Notes: a model not told the origin generated them from the letters alone. A stretch of 64,000 nucleotides of DNA from Unio delphinus (GCA_029339505.1 JAQISU010000193.1:2449501-2513500), one strand, 5' to 3'. Shown: positions 11,752-24,150, counted from the first letter of the stretch. Numbers and translations are program-made.

Positions 11752-12366
11752 CTAACAACTGTAGAGTATTCCCTGTACATTAACCTTTTTGAAGTAGAAG
11801 TTTAGAGGAACCCCATTCTTACACTTCCTCTCAGTACCCGATAATGCTTTCTCCATGGTTGCAAGTAAAGATGCGTCATGTTCTTGCTCATGTAGAAATT
11901 CTTCATTGGAGATATTCGTAATGTCTTCTGGTACTTTTAACTTATATAGAGGTTTGTTATCCTTCTTTACCAGAGCTTTGTTTTGCACCGCTTGGATGAT
12001 TGGGAAGCGGATGTAAGACATGGTTGAGAGTCTAGATCCTTGTACATTGCCAATTGTATGTTCACAGATTGGATTGGCTATGCACAAAGCTTCCATGGTT
12101 CTGGTCAATAAAGCTGTTTCAATATCTATCCTTGCAACCGGAACATAATCAATTGTTTGGTCAAGTAGCTTACAAGGTAGTTGGTCATCGCTAAAGAGAC
12201 TCCATTTCACGACTACATTACTGCACCCTATGTCTCGTAAAATGGTCACTTTGTGTCTGTTGACAGTGACATTTACCATTGGTACCATTGCCTCAATGAA
12301 AATGCATGGGGTGATCGATTGGATTGCATCGCAAGTGACCTCTGCATGCACCACTGTCTTGTACAT
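11752..12366 (-). pseudogene. Protease and linker region of the Ty3/gypsy element
   Basis: Open for 204 residues on the minus strand. The retropepsin-like active site reads LRDIGCSNVVV, with Ile where the family has Thr or Ser (D-T/S-G), which should inactivate it. IGNVQGSR follows, then a linker with FLHEQEHDASLLATM, the leader that normally precedes the integrase zinc domain. There is no RT between this and the integrase. Confidence 0.75.
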
Positions 12367-12699
12367 GCTTCATGCCTATACTGCTGGGAAACATCGAGTT
12401 TTACATCCATTGATTGTCCACCTTCAATGGCCACCGCAACTCTCTAGCCTGGTCCCTTCCGCTTAGGACAATTGGGGGAGATATGATCCCACTCCTTGCA
12501 AGTGAAACATTACTTGTCTTATGCCTACCCAGTTTATCCCTACCAGGTTTCTCAGGTTCCCTTTTTTTTTCCTTGACCTGATTTCCACCTTTGCTGTCTT
12601 GCAAGATGACATTCTGTGAACCTCCCCCAAGCTTCAGTGAATAAATCTGCCTGTGTGGCCATGTCAAATAAATTTATGGAGGACATTTCCCTCAAGAAC

Positions 12700-13560
12700 A
12701 AATATAACTCGTTGTCACAAGTTATCAATAGTTGGTATCAAAGCAAGAAATCAATAAGACCCTCAAATGTCTTTATAACTTTACCACATTCCATCCATTG
12801 CTGCAAATAATTGCATGTCCTACTGACAAACTGGGTGAATGTCTCACCTTTCTTAGTTTTGCTATACTTAAACATTTTGCAAAACCCTTGCTTAGTTTGC
12901 TTGTATTTCTTCAGAAAAGCGTCTTTCAACACAAGATAATTCAATGAATCAGCCACGGACAAACATGCTTACATGTCTAATGCTTTACCTTTCAACAATG
13001 CACTATGATGAAGCGACCAATTGTCTTTTTTTTCCATTTTTGTACAGTGGCATACCTTTTGAACCTGTTTAGATAATCATCCATGTTATCTTTGTTGTCT
13101 TCAAATGGGGGCAATTTTGGACATCTCAATTTAGAATCATGTTCCCATTCCTTTTAGTTCGCAATAGCTCAAATTTCTTTGATGCTTTCTCTACCTATTT
13201 ATATCGTCTATCTCCAAAGCTTCTATCCTCACTTGCTTTAACCTTTCTAGCTTCTTATCCTCTACTTCTTGTAGCAGTTCTATCTTCCCCTCTCCTGCTT
13301 CTCTTTCCCATTCTATCTTTTCCTTCTTGGTCTGCTTTTCTAATTATATCTTCTCCTGTTTAAACCCCATTTTTCTTTCTCTGGCTTCAAGTTTCTCCCT
13401 TTTGGCCTTCTTTTCTAATTCTATCAACTCCCTTTTAGTTTCCCTTTATATGTATCTCTGGTTCCTTTTCCTAGCTTGTTCTTCACAAACAAACTTTCTA
13501 AAGGACTCCCCCTCATAGCCAAACTGTTTCCCATGTTCCACAAGTTTTTTCATTGATGAC
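12700..13560 (-). pseudogene. Gag of the Ty3/gypsy element, broken
   Basis: 12962-12738 encodes a SCAN-like capsid segment on the minus strand (LKDAFLKKYKQTKQGF, then GETFTQFVSRTCNYLQQWMEC and TFEGLIDFLL). Upstream (13560-13100) the minus strand has a charged Glu/Lys/Arg-rich region typical of the N-terminal part of this gag type, broken by stops and frameshifts. A zinc-knuckle-like trace may lie near 12520-12480. The plus-strand open frames over 13139-13518 are shadows of this region. Confidence 0.65.
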
Positions 13561-13835
13561 TTTTAAAAACAAAACTGAAATGACCAACTTAAATTGCAAT
13601 ATTATGCAGAAAATGCGGAATTACTATAATTTCAACAAACCGTAATTTCCTTCTCAGAAGGGAACAGAAACACTAAATATGTATATAAAAAAAGTAATGT
13701 TATATGCCTATTTAACCTCACTGTCTTCTCAAGTGTGTATGAAACACACACAAAGATCATGCAAGAATAATGAAACAATAATTGTTGTGCTACGTTAAAT
13801 CCAAAAACATCCCACTTCTGATGCCATTTATTCAA

Positions 13836-13973
13836 TGTTTAATGATGAATGACTTGAATGAGAAATTAATTGTGATTAATATGTGCATGTATATGATCCT
13901 AATATTGGATCAATTAACATAAAATGTACTGACTTAATAATGAAAATACAAATAAATGACCTTACACGGTACA
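13836..13973 (-). repeat. 5' LTR of the Ty3/gypsy element
   Basis: Partner of the LTR at 10729-10864; TG...CA ends, 138 bp. The boundary is set where similarity with the partner stops on both sides. Confidence 0.75.
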
Positions 13974-14403
13974 TGGAAAAGGGGTAGTTCACTGATTTCA
14001 CAACAAAAAAGATGATATGTTTTACTCAAATAGTAAAAAAAAAGTCTCATGTAGTGAAATGTATTCACACAAATAGTGAAATTATGTAAACAAAAAGAGG
14101 CAGATATACAAATTAACTTTACAGTCCCAAAACCACACTGGGTTTACAAAGCTCAATAACTAGCCTGCGGCTTAAAGATTACATGTATTGAATTGCACAC
14201 TCCATCACCAGCACACTCTGCTACCAGTCACACTGATCAATCAAGTTGTCATTATTCCAGTTTGGTCAGTCAAGCAGCCACCGTCCACCAATCTCGGTCG
14301 GCAACGTCCGATCACATGCTTTTCAACCAACAACAGTTTTTTCAGCTCTCAGCTACTATGGTTCTGCATCACAGCTGCTATAGTTGACTTCTATGGTTAG
14401 CTC

Positions 14404-14640
14404 AGCAGGTAACACCACATAGACTCTGATCACTCAAATAACTCTGATCACTTTGATAACTCTAATCACTCTGGTCAGCTGTACACACTGTTCACACACT
14501 GATCACTGGTCAACTGTACACACTGATCACTCTAGTCTGCTGTACACACTGATCACTCTGGTCAGCTCTACAACTGATCACTACAGTCTGTTTTGTCAGC
14601 TGCAAATACATCTAACACCATGTACTATGCATGACACAGG
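14404..14640. repeat. Degenerate 'ctgatcactctggtcagctgtacacac' repeats
   Basis: Irregular head-to-tail units of about 25-40 bases built from TGATCACT, GTCAGCTGTACACA and related blocks. TGATCA is palindromic. The array is short and variable. No coding potential. Confidence 0.7.
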
Positions 14641-15483
14641 CAAACAATAACACGTAATTATGTGCTATTTGGTAAGCTATACAGATTACATTATAATTAC
14701 ACAATAATTACAAAACAATACACAAGTTAAGAAGTGAACCTAACCATCCCCAATAAAGAATCCTATGGTACTGAACATTTCTTAAAAATGTAATTTTATA
14801 ATGTTAATATAAATCACTAAGTCACAAACAAGAAGAGAAAAAGATTTGTATTATACTGTGTAAGCTGAAGCTACATAGAAAATATACAAAAATAAATTTG
14901 GTAGTACAATAGTTATAGCTTATAATCAAGAAATCAATAACTCATATATTACCTCTACAGCTGAAGATGTGCAAGTCCTTAAAATAGACAGCTCACTGGT
15001 AATAAAAAAAAAATATGCCACTCTATTTTAAGTCATTGGCGATGAAAATAATACTTTAACGACATTTGAATTTTTCTAAAAGAACCTCTAAACAGAATTT
15101 AACAAAATTTAACAGAAAATATTCAGACAAGAAGTACATTCTTTGTTTTACAAAGGATTTCAATTCACCACCAAATATGGCTGCTATTTAAAACGCTACT
15201 AAAATTAGGGAAACCAGAATGAAATCTTGGTAAACTGCTAAACAGATCAAAAGGTAGATGAAAAGCATTTTTGTGCATGGAGAACAAATATAATTGTTTT
15301 GTACATGATTCTCATGTACCAGCCACAGAGCTGCAACAAATATATTTTAAAAAAGTGAACTTCTTTCCTGTTTGGAAATGTATCCATGTGCTACCTATTC
15401 ATCTTCAACTCTGACAGGAAATACCTGCTGTAAAGGGGTTTGAAATTTTTTATACATGTAGTACCTATTCACAGCAATCATCA

Positions 15484-15690
15484 TTATGGATCACTGACAT
15501 CTCGCCTCTATCTGTGTGGATTCAAGTCTTGTGCTCGACTAATGTGAGTATGTGAGAAAGTTTGTTAGTAGCTTTTTGTGGGTCAGTGGTTATTTCCAGG
15601 TTCTTCCTCCATCATTAATACTGGTCATCATCTATTTAAAAAATATGGTTAGTGTACTGGTTTCATGTCAGTAATGTTGATTTAAATCTT
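15484..15690 (+). repeat. tRNA-derived SINE, second family, 5'-truncated copy
   Basis: Matches the SINE at 33247-33487 from the B-box region (TGTGTGGATTCAAGTC) through 'gtatgtgagaaagtttg', 'ttgtgggtcagtg' and 'ttcttcctccatcattaatactgg' to a 'atgttgatttaaatc' end. The A-box head is lost or unrecognisable. Confidence 0.75.
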
Positions 15691-17639
15691 ACCTTATGGA
15701 TCAGGCTGGGACAACTAACATGATGTGGCCTTTTTACAAGGCACTGTACTTGAATTGCCTTGGCACTAAACAACCTACTTGTGTTACTGTGTCATATAAC
15801 AACAAACCAAGCCAATCACAATGCCATCAGAGTAATTGAGATTCCAAACAAACACATTTAAATACCCTTACCCATACCCTTTACACACTGTGTTGTATGA
15901 AGAACTATACTATTTTTTAATGTAAAATGAATGTATGGTATAGTTAAAAAGAGAGTTAGTGATAGTAAGATAAAAAAAGAAAAATTGTTCTTAAACCTCC
16001 ACTATGACAATATGTAATTTATCATACATAACTCCTAAGTTAATCAACAGAGCTGGGTAACACAATAAAAGCTTATACATGTACTATGGTATCCTGTCGT
16101 ATCTTTCAGCATACTCTGATACATTCCATGGTATTCTGCAGTGATATTAGGGACAACAATTTAATATTCTGGGGTGGGGGCTTGTGACTATATTTGAAAA
16201 TTTCCATCTGTTAATAGCAGCAAAAATTATCTCACTCTGAGCAAAAAACTCACCTTAAATCCATTATATTATTTCAAACAAATAAATTATCTTGAAATAA
16301 AAGAAATTAAAATATCTTTGCTAAATATAAAATATCATGTCTGTCCACCACCCCCCATCCTGAAATGGAATGGTCAGTACCTTATTCTAGATGACTGTTT
16401 TGTGTATATTGATTGTTGTTTAAGTTGTATTCTTAGAACTGTAAAGTAAGATGATTGTGCTTTAATTTCAGCATGATGAATTTTACAGGGTGTCAGCTAT
16501 AATGCAAGCTGTTTAGGGCTACTGAATATAAAAAAAAACAACTGAGAATCTATTTAGTGCACAGGAGAAATTACATAAAATTCAAACAGAATCCACTCTT
16601 ACAAAGGAATACATGTACTTAACACATTAGGATAGTAAGTAACTAAATCATCTTTTTTCCTTCTAAAATGTTTCCAAAATTTGGATTTTCCCAAATATCT
16701 TCCACAACATCCTACTTGGCCACCACATGACAAGTTTCAATCTTGTTTTTAAAGGATCATAATCCAAATTGTATTTGCAATATTGTAATGAATCTGTGGT
16801 CTTAAACTATGAAACAGAAAAAATAAAAACAAAATGTTTTGTCAAATTCAACAAATAATTTATTTCAGTAGAGTATAAAGTGAAAATTTAAGAAGGAGCT
16901 TCAAATATTGTGAGGTAAATTTCAAATAATCATAAAGGTTAGAAGTCCAAAAGTGATATAATCCAAAATGTCTTTGAATGAATTTGTAATACCAGTAATC
17001 CCAAAATAGTGTTATAGTCAATATAGTCAATTAGCACTCCTTAATTCTAATGAATAATTTAAATAAACCCTCTCAAATTACACCTGAACATAACTTAACA
17101 CATGAATAATTTTGTTTACCTCAACATTGTATAAAAGTAATAAGATGCAACAAAATAACCTGGATGTACTTACAATTAAAATTCTCTTCCAGAACATTCT
17201 AGGTTATAAATAAGGTTAGACAAAGAACTCGGATATCCATAAACAAATTATTTATAACTTATAAATCATTTATAAAATAGTGAGAATTGTCAGGTAGGCC
17301 AAATGTCTGCCCTCAATTACTTACAAAGATCAAGCATACATATGCATTAAATATACATACAAATATATGAAAATTTGATTGATGACAAATGCAACTGTTT
17401 TGTAAATTTAAAAAAAAAGTTCATGAATTATTGATTCATTACAAATGATAGGATACTGTTCATATTATTAAATTTTGACAAGATTACTTCAGAATCTCTA
17501 TATATTATTTACTGACAGAAACTACTGAAGTACAAGTACATTAAAAAGTAACATAGTATATACCTCTGGAAAAAAATACTATGGTAAACCAGTATACCAG
17601 TAATACCATGCACTTCTCATAATGCTTTGATCCAAGGTG

Positions 17640-17890
17640 TTCACCCAAAATGTCATTAATATCTACCTAATTACTACATATATCACAATTCAGAAGTTTG
17701 ACTATCTGGAGGAAATTTATATCCCCCCCCCCAGTTACTATTATTACACATGTCAACATCAACAGCCAAAATGTCATTAATATTTACTTGATTACTATGG
17801 ATATCACAATTCAGAAGACTGACTATCTGGAGGAAGTTTATACCCTCCCTACCCCACCCGGGTCAATATTATTACACCTGTCAACATCAA
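17640..17890. repeat. About 125-bp tandem duplication
   Basis: Two adjacent copies (17647-17765 and 17768-17890) share 'aaaatgtcattaatat', 'atatcacaattcagaag', 'gactatctggagga' and 'ttattacac.tgtcaacatcaa'. A C-run separates the blocks in the first copy. Non-coding. Confidence 0.85.
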
Positions 17891-18566
17891 CCTTGTGCTT
17901 TGGTTTATAATATTTGGATATAGGTGTCATGCAAAAACAATGGTTTCTGTGTTCTTTGGGGAAGTTTAGAAAAACTTGCTAACAACATCATGTCTGTGTC
18001 TTAATACAATACCTTTTTACCTAATGGCATCAAACTTGCCCTGCATGGGTGTCTTGGGATAAATATATCTTGCTTACCATGATGGGGCAATGTGACCCAC
18101 TTCCATGATTAATTAAATATTGTTTGAAAGTCATGGATCCGTACTAACTTTATCGACTATAACTTATATATTGCTATTGAAATAAAAGGGAGTGGGGTCT
18201 TGGGATGACTGCTTGTCCCTTACCAAAACTGGTTCTCTGTGACATACTTTTCAGGATATATAATTCATAATTACTAAAACATTCTGTCTGGGGTTTCATT
18301 GTAATATACCTTACACCTATTGCCAATATGCATCATAGTATTCAGATAAACTGAGTCAGTGTGACCTTAATTATTTTTCTTGCCTAACCCAGTCCTGGTA
18401 GAAAAAAATGAGAATTCTGATATACATGACTTACTATTGTTCTCATGTATATAATATAAATAAATTAATTTAACACTACCATAAATCAGTTCCAAAATTT
18501 CATGTTTACAATACATGCATTTAATTAAAATTCCATTTCCTGTTTTGGTTTCCGATGAAATGCCAG

Positions 18567-18628
18567 ACAAGTCAAAGATTGGACAGAATGATGTGAAGCA
18601 AACAAGCCAAGTGACTCATGAGTTGAAG
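18567..18628 (+). CDS. FAM111-like protease gene, exon 5
   Basis: 62 bases between an acceptor ATGCCAG and donor AAG/GTAATA, phase 1 to 0. Encodes KSKIGQNDVKQTSQVTHELK after a split Asp codon. Hydrophilic; no domain seen. Fits both neighbours in phase. Confidence 0.55.
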
Positions 18629-18738
18629 GTAATAAGTAATTTGTATGTGTCAGAATAAGGTTTCATATCAGATTTACACATTTTGATCCATTTATTGGCT
18701 TTTAAACCAGTAGATTCTATAATCATTTTGTTATTATA

Positions 18739-18958
18739 GGGTTTAGTCCCATTTTCAGCACTAGATATGCTGTACTTGGTGGCCAGTATAAATGGTGGAG
18801 GAAGAACCCAGGAAAACCACTAGCCCATGAGAAGCTAGAGGCAAGCATTCTCATATACCAACATTATCCAAGCCTGAAACTTGAACCCATACAGAGGTAA
18901 GATGGCAGTGATCCATAATGGTTAAGGCTGTTTTGTGACCACATGGCCACTCAGGACC
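18739..18958 (-). repeat. tRNA-derived SINE, second family, minus-strand copy
   Basis: Reverse complement of the family at 33247-33487 and 57251-57478. From left to right: 'agggtttagtcccattttcagca' (3' end), 'ggtggaggaagaaccc', 'agaagctagaggcaag' and the head with 'gatggcagtgatccata'. In intron 5, about 110 bases past exon 5. Confidence 0.8.
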
Positions 18959-18959
18959 T

Positions 18960-20840
18960 TGCTTTTGTCTTCATAAATGTTATGTTGCAAGACGATATAA
19001 AAGAAGCAAGTACATTTGTTTTCATACTTTAAATTAGAACAGCAAATTCCTAACATAAATCACTTTGGAATCGGATAAAAACGCTACAACACTATTTAAC
19101 TTATATGAGTTAGTATATTGTGAGTGAACAATGAAGAAGTATTTTGTTTATCTTATATTTCATGCAGAGATTTTTAAAATATAAAATCCAGTAGCATTTT
19201 TAGTTTCCTTTGCACAGTCACCATGTGGTGTCCACAGCTGGTACTCGCTGTGACTATTCAGCTTCACACCTGACAGGTCCTAAATAAATCTATGGCGCAG
19301 ATTTCCTTTTTAATAATTTTCTCTTTTCCCAAGAATTGATAATATCCTCTCTGTATGATTATTAATTTGTTGTAATGACTTGGCAACCATTCTCAGTCTG
19401 CAAAAAAGTTCTAATTTCATTTTTCCTGTTTCTTGGTTTTTAAGGCTGTGGACTGCCCTCAAATATTCCTACAAGCTTGTTTACCCCAAGTAGGAATTAC
19501 ATACTTGGTCTTATACTGTATTCCTGAATCTTGATTCTTCATGTTTGAGGTATAAACAAGATCTGTTGGCTGGTTTCACCACTGTAAATAAAATAACAAA
19601 ATAAAGATTGTTTTAAACTTGACGTACACAAGGAAATTGCATTGTGTGTGTATTCTTTTAGTTTAATTTTTTTGTATCAAAACTTTGAATAGTTTACGAT
19701 TTATTAATGATTTATGACTTTGACATACAATGCAAACTTGGGACCATTAAAAGCGGTCTGCAACAATTGAATCCTGGCATCCAAGCATTTCTGAACTTGT
19801 AATGTTTTTCAGCTGGTTGTGTCTTACATGCAGCATTGGGAGACACCACATGTTTCTTTCTTTTTAGAAAATGTAAGATCTGTTTGTATATATTCCTCTT
19901 AAAATATCTTGAACAATACAATAACAAAAATCAAGTCAAACAATAAAACAATTGACTCCAGTTGTCTGCTAAAATAATATTGTATGATTGGTCTCTTTAT
20001 TATTATATCACCCTCCACCATAGATTGGCCAATGCTTATAAAAAAATCACAAGATATAATGGACCACCATCTATGACTTTATTACTTATAAAATCTGTTA
20101 TAAAAAAAGTAAAACATTTGGCCTTAATTCTCCAACGATAAGGCAATCAATGAAATGTTTTCTGTCATCACACAGAAGCTGTTCTTGAAAATTTCTAATC
20201 TTATGTCTTTACCATCATCATGGCACTGACCATTGTTCTGGTGGAACATTTCCATTCCCCAGTGTTCTGGCTGATTTTGCTCACATTGATAGAACATGTA
20301 AAACTACCTTAAAAACATTCATGTATTATATTTCATTTTATTCCTTGAATTTTCATTAGTGGTAGATTTCATTTTAATACATCTTCTGTTGCTAGGTCAG
20401 TGTGGACATGGGTACAGTTAGTACATTTCATTAAGTGGTATCATTTTCTTTTTTATAAGGTGGTCTTACTATAAGGTATTATAATATTTGACCCTCATGG
20501 AGAGAGTACTGTAGAATAAAACAAAAATCTCAAGACACTTCCCTTAAGAATTAAAGAGGTTGTCATAGTGTACACTCAGATCTGACTTGTACTGGAGACC
20601 ACCTGCCTTGAATGACTAACTTCTGAATGTATGGATTAAGATTTTATTTAGTGTAATGTGTTTTTGAGAGACCACCTGTCATGAGGAACCAGTTTTGTTA
20701 CCTTTATAAAAGTTGTGTGCAATTATGATATTAGTTTTGTTACATTATAATAAATTAATCTTCACAAGGAAATGGTGTGAAGGTAGATAGCCTTCCAATA
20801 GCAGTGATTTTGTAATTCATATATTTCTTCTTTCAATACA
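18960..20840. other. Intron 5, no gene seen
   Basis: AT-rich sequence with short open frames only. No tandem array or transposon structure recognised. Confidence 0.5.
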
Positions 20841-20845
20841 TTAGC

Positions 20846-22985
20846 TAATCATAGTACCAAAAGGAATTCTACTATTACCTTGCAAATCCAGCCCTCTCAG
20901 ATAAAACGTTTTAGCCCAAAGAGATAAAACCTATCTGCCCAACTAGGTGGCAATCAGGCAGAGTCATCTCCTCTTGATTAATGGATTGACAGCAAAACTC
21001 ATGAATATCTCAGTTCTTACTTCTGCTCATGGTAAGAAGCACTGCTCTCTACCTCCACCTTCCTTACCTCCACCTTCCTTAAGGTCAATCACATCCATTA
21101 CCCTTGAATCTAATTTTTAAGGGAAATGAGTTTTCTCACCACACAGTCAGATCATGAATACACAGATGTTTCATGAAACCAACTAACGAAACCATGGGTT
21201 TAGATCACAAACGATGAGTCCTGTTGTAATCCTTACATCAAAAACCACAGTTATCACAAGCCATTGTATACAAAAGACAGAAGTAATGACCGCTTATGCC
21301 AAAGTTTCTCTACGTGAATGCCTACTTCTCTCAGAAAATGTCATTGTCTCCAAGCCACCCTTCCCACAGTAGTCGGAAGGCTTCAGTTATTTGCTGCCTA
21401 TTTGGATAAAATTTGCCACAAAGATAAGTGATGTTCATGGGACTCAGCATAAAAACAACTCCATTCCAACAAACCCATTCAAAGCCACCACCTTGAACCA
21501 AAAATAAATGCCCTTCTTTGGAAAAGGGCAGATTAAATCATTCAAAATATACATTTCCTGGGATTTCATTTCAGACTTTTCTTGGTCCAAAAGGCATACG
21601 GCAGTCTGCACCCTGTCATCGACCAAAGCACCCTCAATTTTATTCATGCTTCTGGGTTCTTTATGGAAACACCACAGTGCATTTTGAATACTGTTCAAGA
21701 AGGAAACATTGCAATTAGCGTGGATGTAAAAATGTATATTTTCACATCCATATTCACAAGGACTCCAGAAAGTTCCTGTGTGTCTTCCACAGTGACATCA
21801 TTTGTCATTTCTGAGTACTCCCATTTGTCCTCAACATCAGTCGTTGGTTCTTCACTCGCCTGATTAAGTACTAACCGACCATCTCCAAGGCAATGACATA
21901 AAGTTATCTATGCAACATCCTGCAAAAACATCAGGTGAGTTATATACTAAAAATTAATGTCATAACCCTTGTCAAGCTGTCAACAAATTTGGGTTTCCTC
22001 ATCAAAAAGGACAAAAATGACCTAGAGCCATCTCAACAATTTGTTCATATATGCATAGAATTCAACACACAGGTCAACATAATTAGTCTACCTCAAAAAC
22101 AGGTATTAAAAACTTAACCTCCAATACCGCTGCATCCAAAGGCAAAACAAAAAGTAAGAGAAGCGAAGTCACTTCATTCTCATTCGGATCTGAGAACTCA
22201 TAGAACAGCGACTTCTTCAAAGTTGAATCTTTCATGTTTACTGACCTGGTTGAATGATTTACAAGGACATCTCTAGCATACATTTTCTTTATCACAAAGC
22301 AATGGCAGGCAGAATCGGCAAAATGCATACACTTTCAGGGGATCCAAATTACATGCATGTCCGACAAGATGCATCAGTGTCATTTATGCCAGTTTTCTCT
22401 GTAATTGCCAAGAGCAGGCTTCTGTCCATGGGCAACCAAAGCTTTGTACTGAAGTCATTTCTACTCTAGACACTTCGACTCAAGACCACCTTGGATCATG
22501 TATGAGTCTTGAAGGGGTATCTTACAGAGACATAGACATTGCAACGAGAGATATCACACCTTTGTTTTACCTCTCAAACAGGGACAGGACAATACAGCAT
22601 AGACCATTTTATCCTGAATTTAAGTGGGTTTTTTGATCTGCCTATTGAGAAATAACTCCAACTCACGTGAATTTGCTATGTATTTTGGGTCACGGGGTGA
22701 AAGCAGCTATCACATGCATCAGAACTGTCTGTAAGTGATATTATCCATGCATTCTCCAGTTTTTACCTCAAAGGTCTTTCATCCCAAAGGGCCCAACTAA
22801 ATCTGGTGGGATCTTTTGGCGCAACCTTCCCAAATCATTCACCTGGTTTTGCTGCCAATCCCAGCATCAAGATGAGAGACTGCTTAACCACCACCAAAGT
22901 GGGCAGATAACAGTTAGCTCTTTCAGCTAAAATGTTTTATCTGGGAGGGCTGTTAAGACGCTCTCTTAAAGTATTATGATTGGGT
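20846..22985 (+). mobile_element. Decayed DIRS-like retroelement between inverted repeats
   Basis: A left end (CAGCCCTCTCAGATAAAAC at 20889, continuing to TATCTGCCCAA near 20943) is the inverted partner of the right end (GGGCAGATAA near 22900 to GTTTTATCTGGGAGGGCTG at 22952). Outer blocks AATCATA.TAC at 20847 and its complement near 22975 extend the inverted repeat. Inside, the + strand keeps traces of an RT: LHPVIDQSTLNF (about 21605-21640), resembling the 'RPVIDLK.LN' box, and GFLIKKDKNDLEPSQQF (about 21992-22042), resembling the 'LG..IN..KS.L.PSQ' box of DIRS and related RTs. No tyrosine recombinase was identified. At 2.1 kb it is shorter than autonomous DIRS elements. A DNA transposon carrying an RT fragment is the alternative. 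Confidence 0.5.
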
Positions 22986-23233
22986 AAGTATTCGTGATGA
23001 AATATTCATTGCCAAAAAAATTAGTTATTATATGCCTAGAAAAATATCTAATCAAACTGCAGTGCCTTATATGTGTGCAAATCAGGGTCTACATTAATCA
23101 CTCACTGTTCAGTGTAACAAGCACTTGCAAATACATGTACAACATTTAAATATCTCATTGTATCAGTCATAGATTATTTACTGGGTTAAATACTTTGTTG
23201 GCTTTTTCCTTCATATTTTTCTATTTTATGCAG

Positions 23234-23366
23234 AAAAAGAAACCACATAAACCTAAACACAGGCACTACCACAATAATCGAGAAAGCAGTGACTCAGAGA
23301 TTGACTCATCCAGTGACTCCACTTGTGATGAGTCTCCTTCAGCAGATGATTCAAATGATTCACCAG
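23234..23366 (+). CDS. FAM111-like protease gene, exon 6
   Basis: 133 bases between TTTTATGCAG and GTAAAA, phase 0 to 1. Encodes a basic start (KKKPHKPKHRHYHNN) followed by an acidic serine block (SSDSEIDSSSDSTCDESPS). The S-D/E context suggests casein-kinase-2-type phosphorylation; inference only. The frame remains open past the donor for a few codons, which is incidental. Confidence 0.7.
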
Positions 23367-23678
23367 GTAAAAGGCCCAAAATATTCATTGGAAATTTATT
23401 TAGATATTTTTTGGAAGGGAGAGAAAATTAGGAGAGTTATTTATCTCGCAGTACCGTTCACAATTTTAAAACTAAATAGGTTCGACTGGAATCAGAGTCA
23501 TTGCATAGTGGAAAGAAAATTGTGAAATAAAATACATTGCACAAAAATGTGCCTAAATATTTGAGATCAGTATGCTAAATACAAAGTGTGAGAAGCTGTG
23601 CTAAATTTAAATATTAAACAAATGCCTAAGTAAACAAAGTAAATTCATGTAGAACAATTCAACTCTTCCTCTTTCTTT

Positions 23679-23684
23679 TAGCAG
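23679..23684 (+). promoter_or_regulatory. NAGNAG tandem splice acceptor (TAGCAG)
   Basis: Two AGs three bases apart follow a pyrimidine tract (CTTCCTCTTTCTTT). Both keep phase. The upstream one adds an Ala, the downstream one removes it, so two isoforms differing by one residue are possible. Known behaviour of NAGNAG sites; use here not shown. Confidence 0.55.
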
Positions 23685-23864
23685 TGGAGATAACAAACAG
23701 ATCCAAAACCAAGAAAAAGTCAAGATCAACAATAATCAATGCACCAGGAGGTATTTTTGATTATGGAAGAAACAACAAAAACAAGATTGTTAATATTGCA
23801 TATGGGGGACAGAAGAAGAAAAAGAATAAGGATACAGATAGATCATCAAGGAGTCAAATAAAAG
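23682..23864 (+). CDS. FAM111-like protease gene, exon 7
   Basis: 183 bases, phase 1 at both ends. Encodes a basic start (TNRSKTKKKSRSTI), then NAPGGIFDYGRNNKNKIVNIAYGGQ and a second lysine run (KKKKNKD). The central IFDYG...IVNIAYG segment has the look of a short structured motif; I do not recognise it. The 5' border is a tandem TAGCAG acceptor and the 3' border a GC donor (separate entries). Confidence 0.7.
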
Positions 23865-23870
23865 GCAAGT
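23865..23870 (+). promoter_or_regulatory. GC-type 5' splice site (AAAG/GCAAGT)
   Basis: The exon 7 frame ends in phase 1 at a site that matches the U1 consensus except GC for GT. This is the usual context of functional GC-AG introns. The frame continues only four codons beyond it before a stop, and no GT donor nearby fits the phase needed by exon 8. Confidence 0.55.
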
Positions 23871-23904
23871 ACAAAATCTAAAATATATGGTGTGGGTTGG
23901 ATGA

Positions 23905-24150
23905 TGAGGGAGTTAATAGTTTTTTTAAATTTGTGGTAATGTCACATAATTTGCTACAATGGACCTTGAATAGACTACATGCATGCTGTTTGTGGTAATG
24001 TCACATAATTTTACAATGGACCTTGAATAGACTACATGCATGGTATTTGTGGTAATGTCACATAATTTTACAATGGACCTTGAATAGACTGCATGCATGC
24101 TATTTGTGGTAATGTCACATAATTTGCTACAATGGACCTTGCATAGACTA
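23905..24150. repeat. 59-bp minisatellite, left part (about 4 copies)
   Basis: Copies of 'gactacatgcatgctatttg', 'tggtaatgtcacataatt' and 'acaatggaccttgaata'. The array is cut by the transposon at 24151 and resumes in the same unit at 26459. Units with 'attttacaatgg' are three bases shorter than those with 'attagctacaatgg'. Confidence 0.95.

Larger units (their letters stand above)
10729..13973 (-). mobile_element. Ty3/gypsy (Gmr1-like) LTR retrotransposon lacking RT/RNase H
   Basis: Two diverged LTRs (136 and 138 bp, TG...CA) flank a decayed minus-strand coding region in the order gag (about 13560-12700), aspartyl protease (about 12366-12050), linker, zinc-binding and DDE integrase (11721-10930). 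There is no reverse transcriptase or RNase H; only about 70 bases separate the integrase C-terminal remains from the 3' LTR. The SCAN-like gag, the IGNVQGSR motif after the protease and the integrase directly downstream match the Gmr1-type arrangement known from fish, cnidarian and mollusc elements, where RT follows integrase. An internal deletion of RT-RH best explains the structure. A TGGCATCAGAAG sequence inside the 5' LTR border could be a primer binding site (weak). No clear target duplication. Confidence 0.75.
9994..18566 (+). other. Intron 4 of the protease gene
   Basis: 8.6 kb. It holds an LTR retrotransposon (10729-13973), a repeat-rich patch (14404-14640), a SINE (15484-15690) and a tandem duplication (17640-17890). 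The rest (9994-10728, 14650-15480, 15690-17640, 17890-18566) is AT-rich with no recognisable gene. Confidence 0.55.

Noticed and set aside
13139..13518. Plus-strand open frames rich in Leu/Ser/Phe
   Set aside because: Shadows of the Glu/Lys-rich gag region of the minus-strand LTR element.
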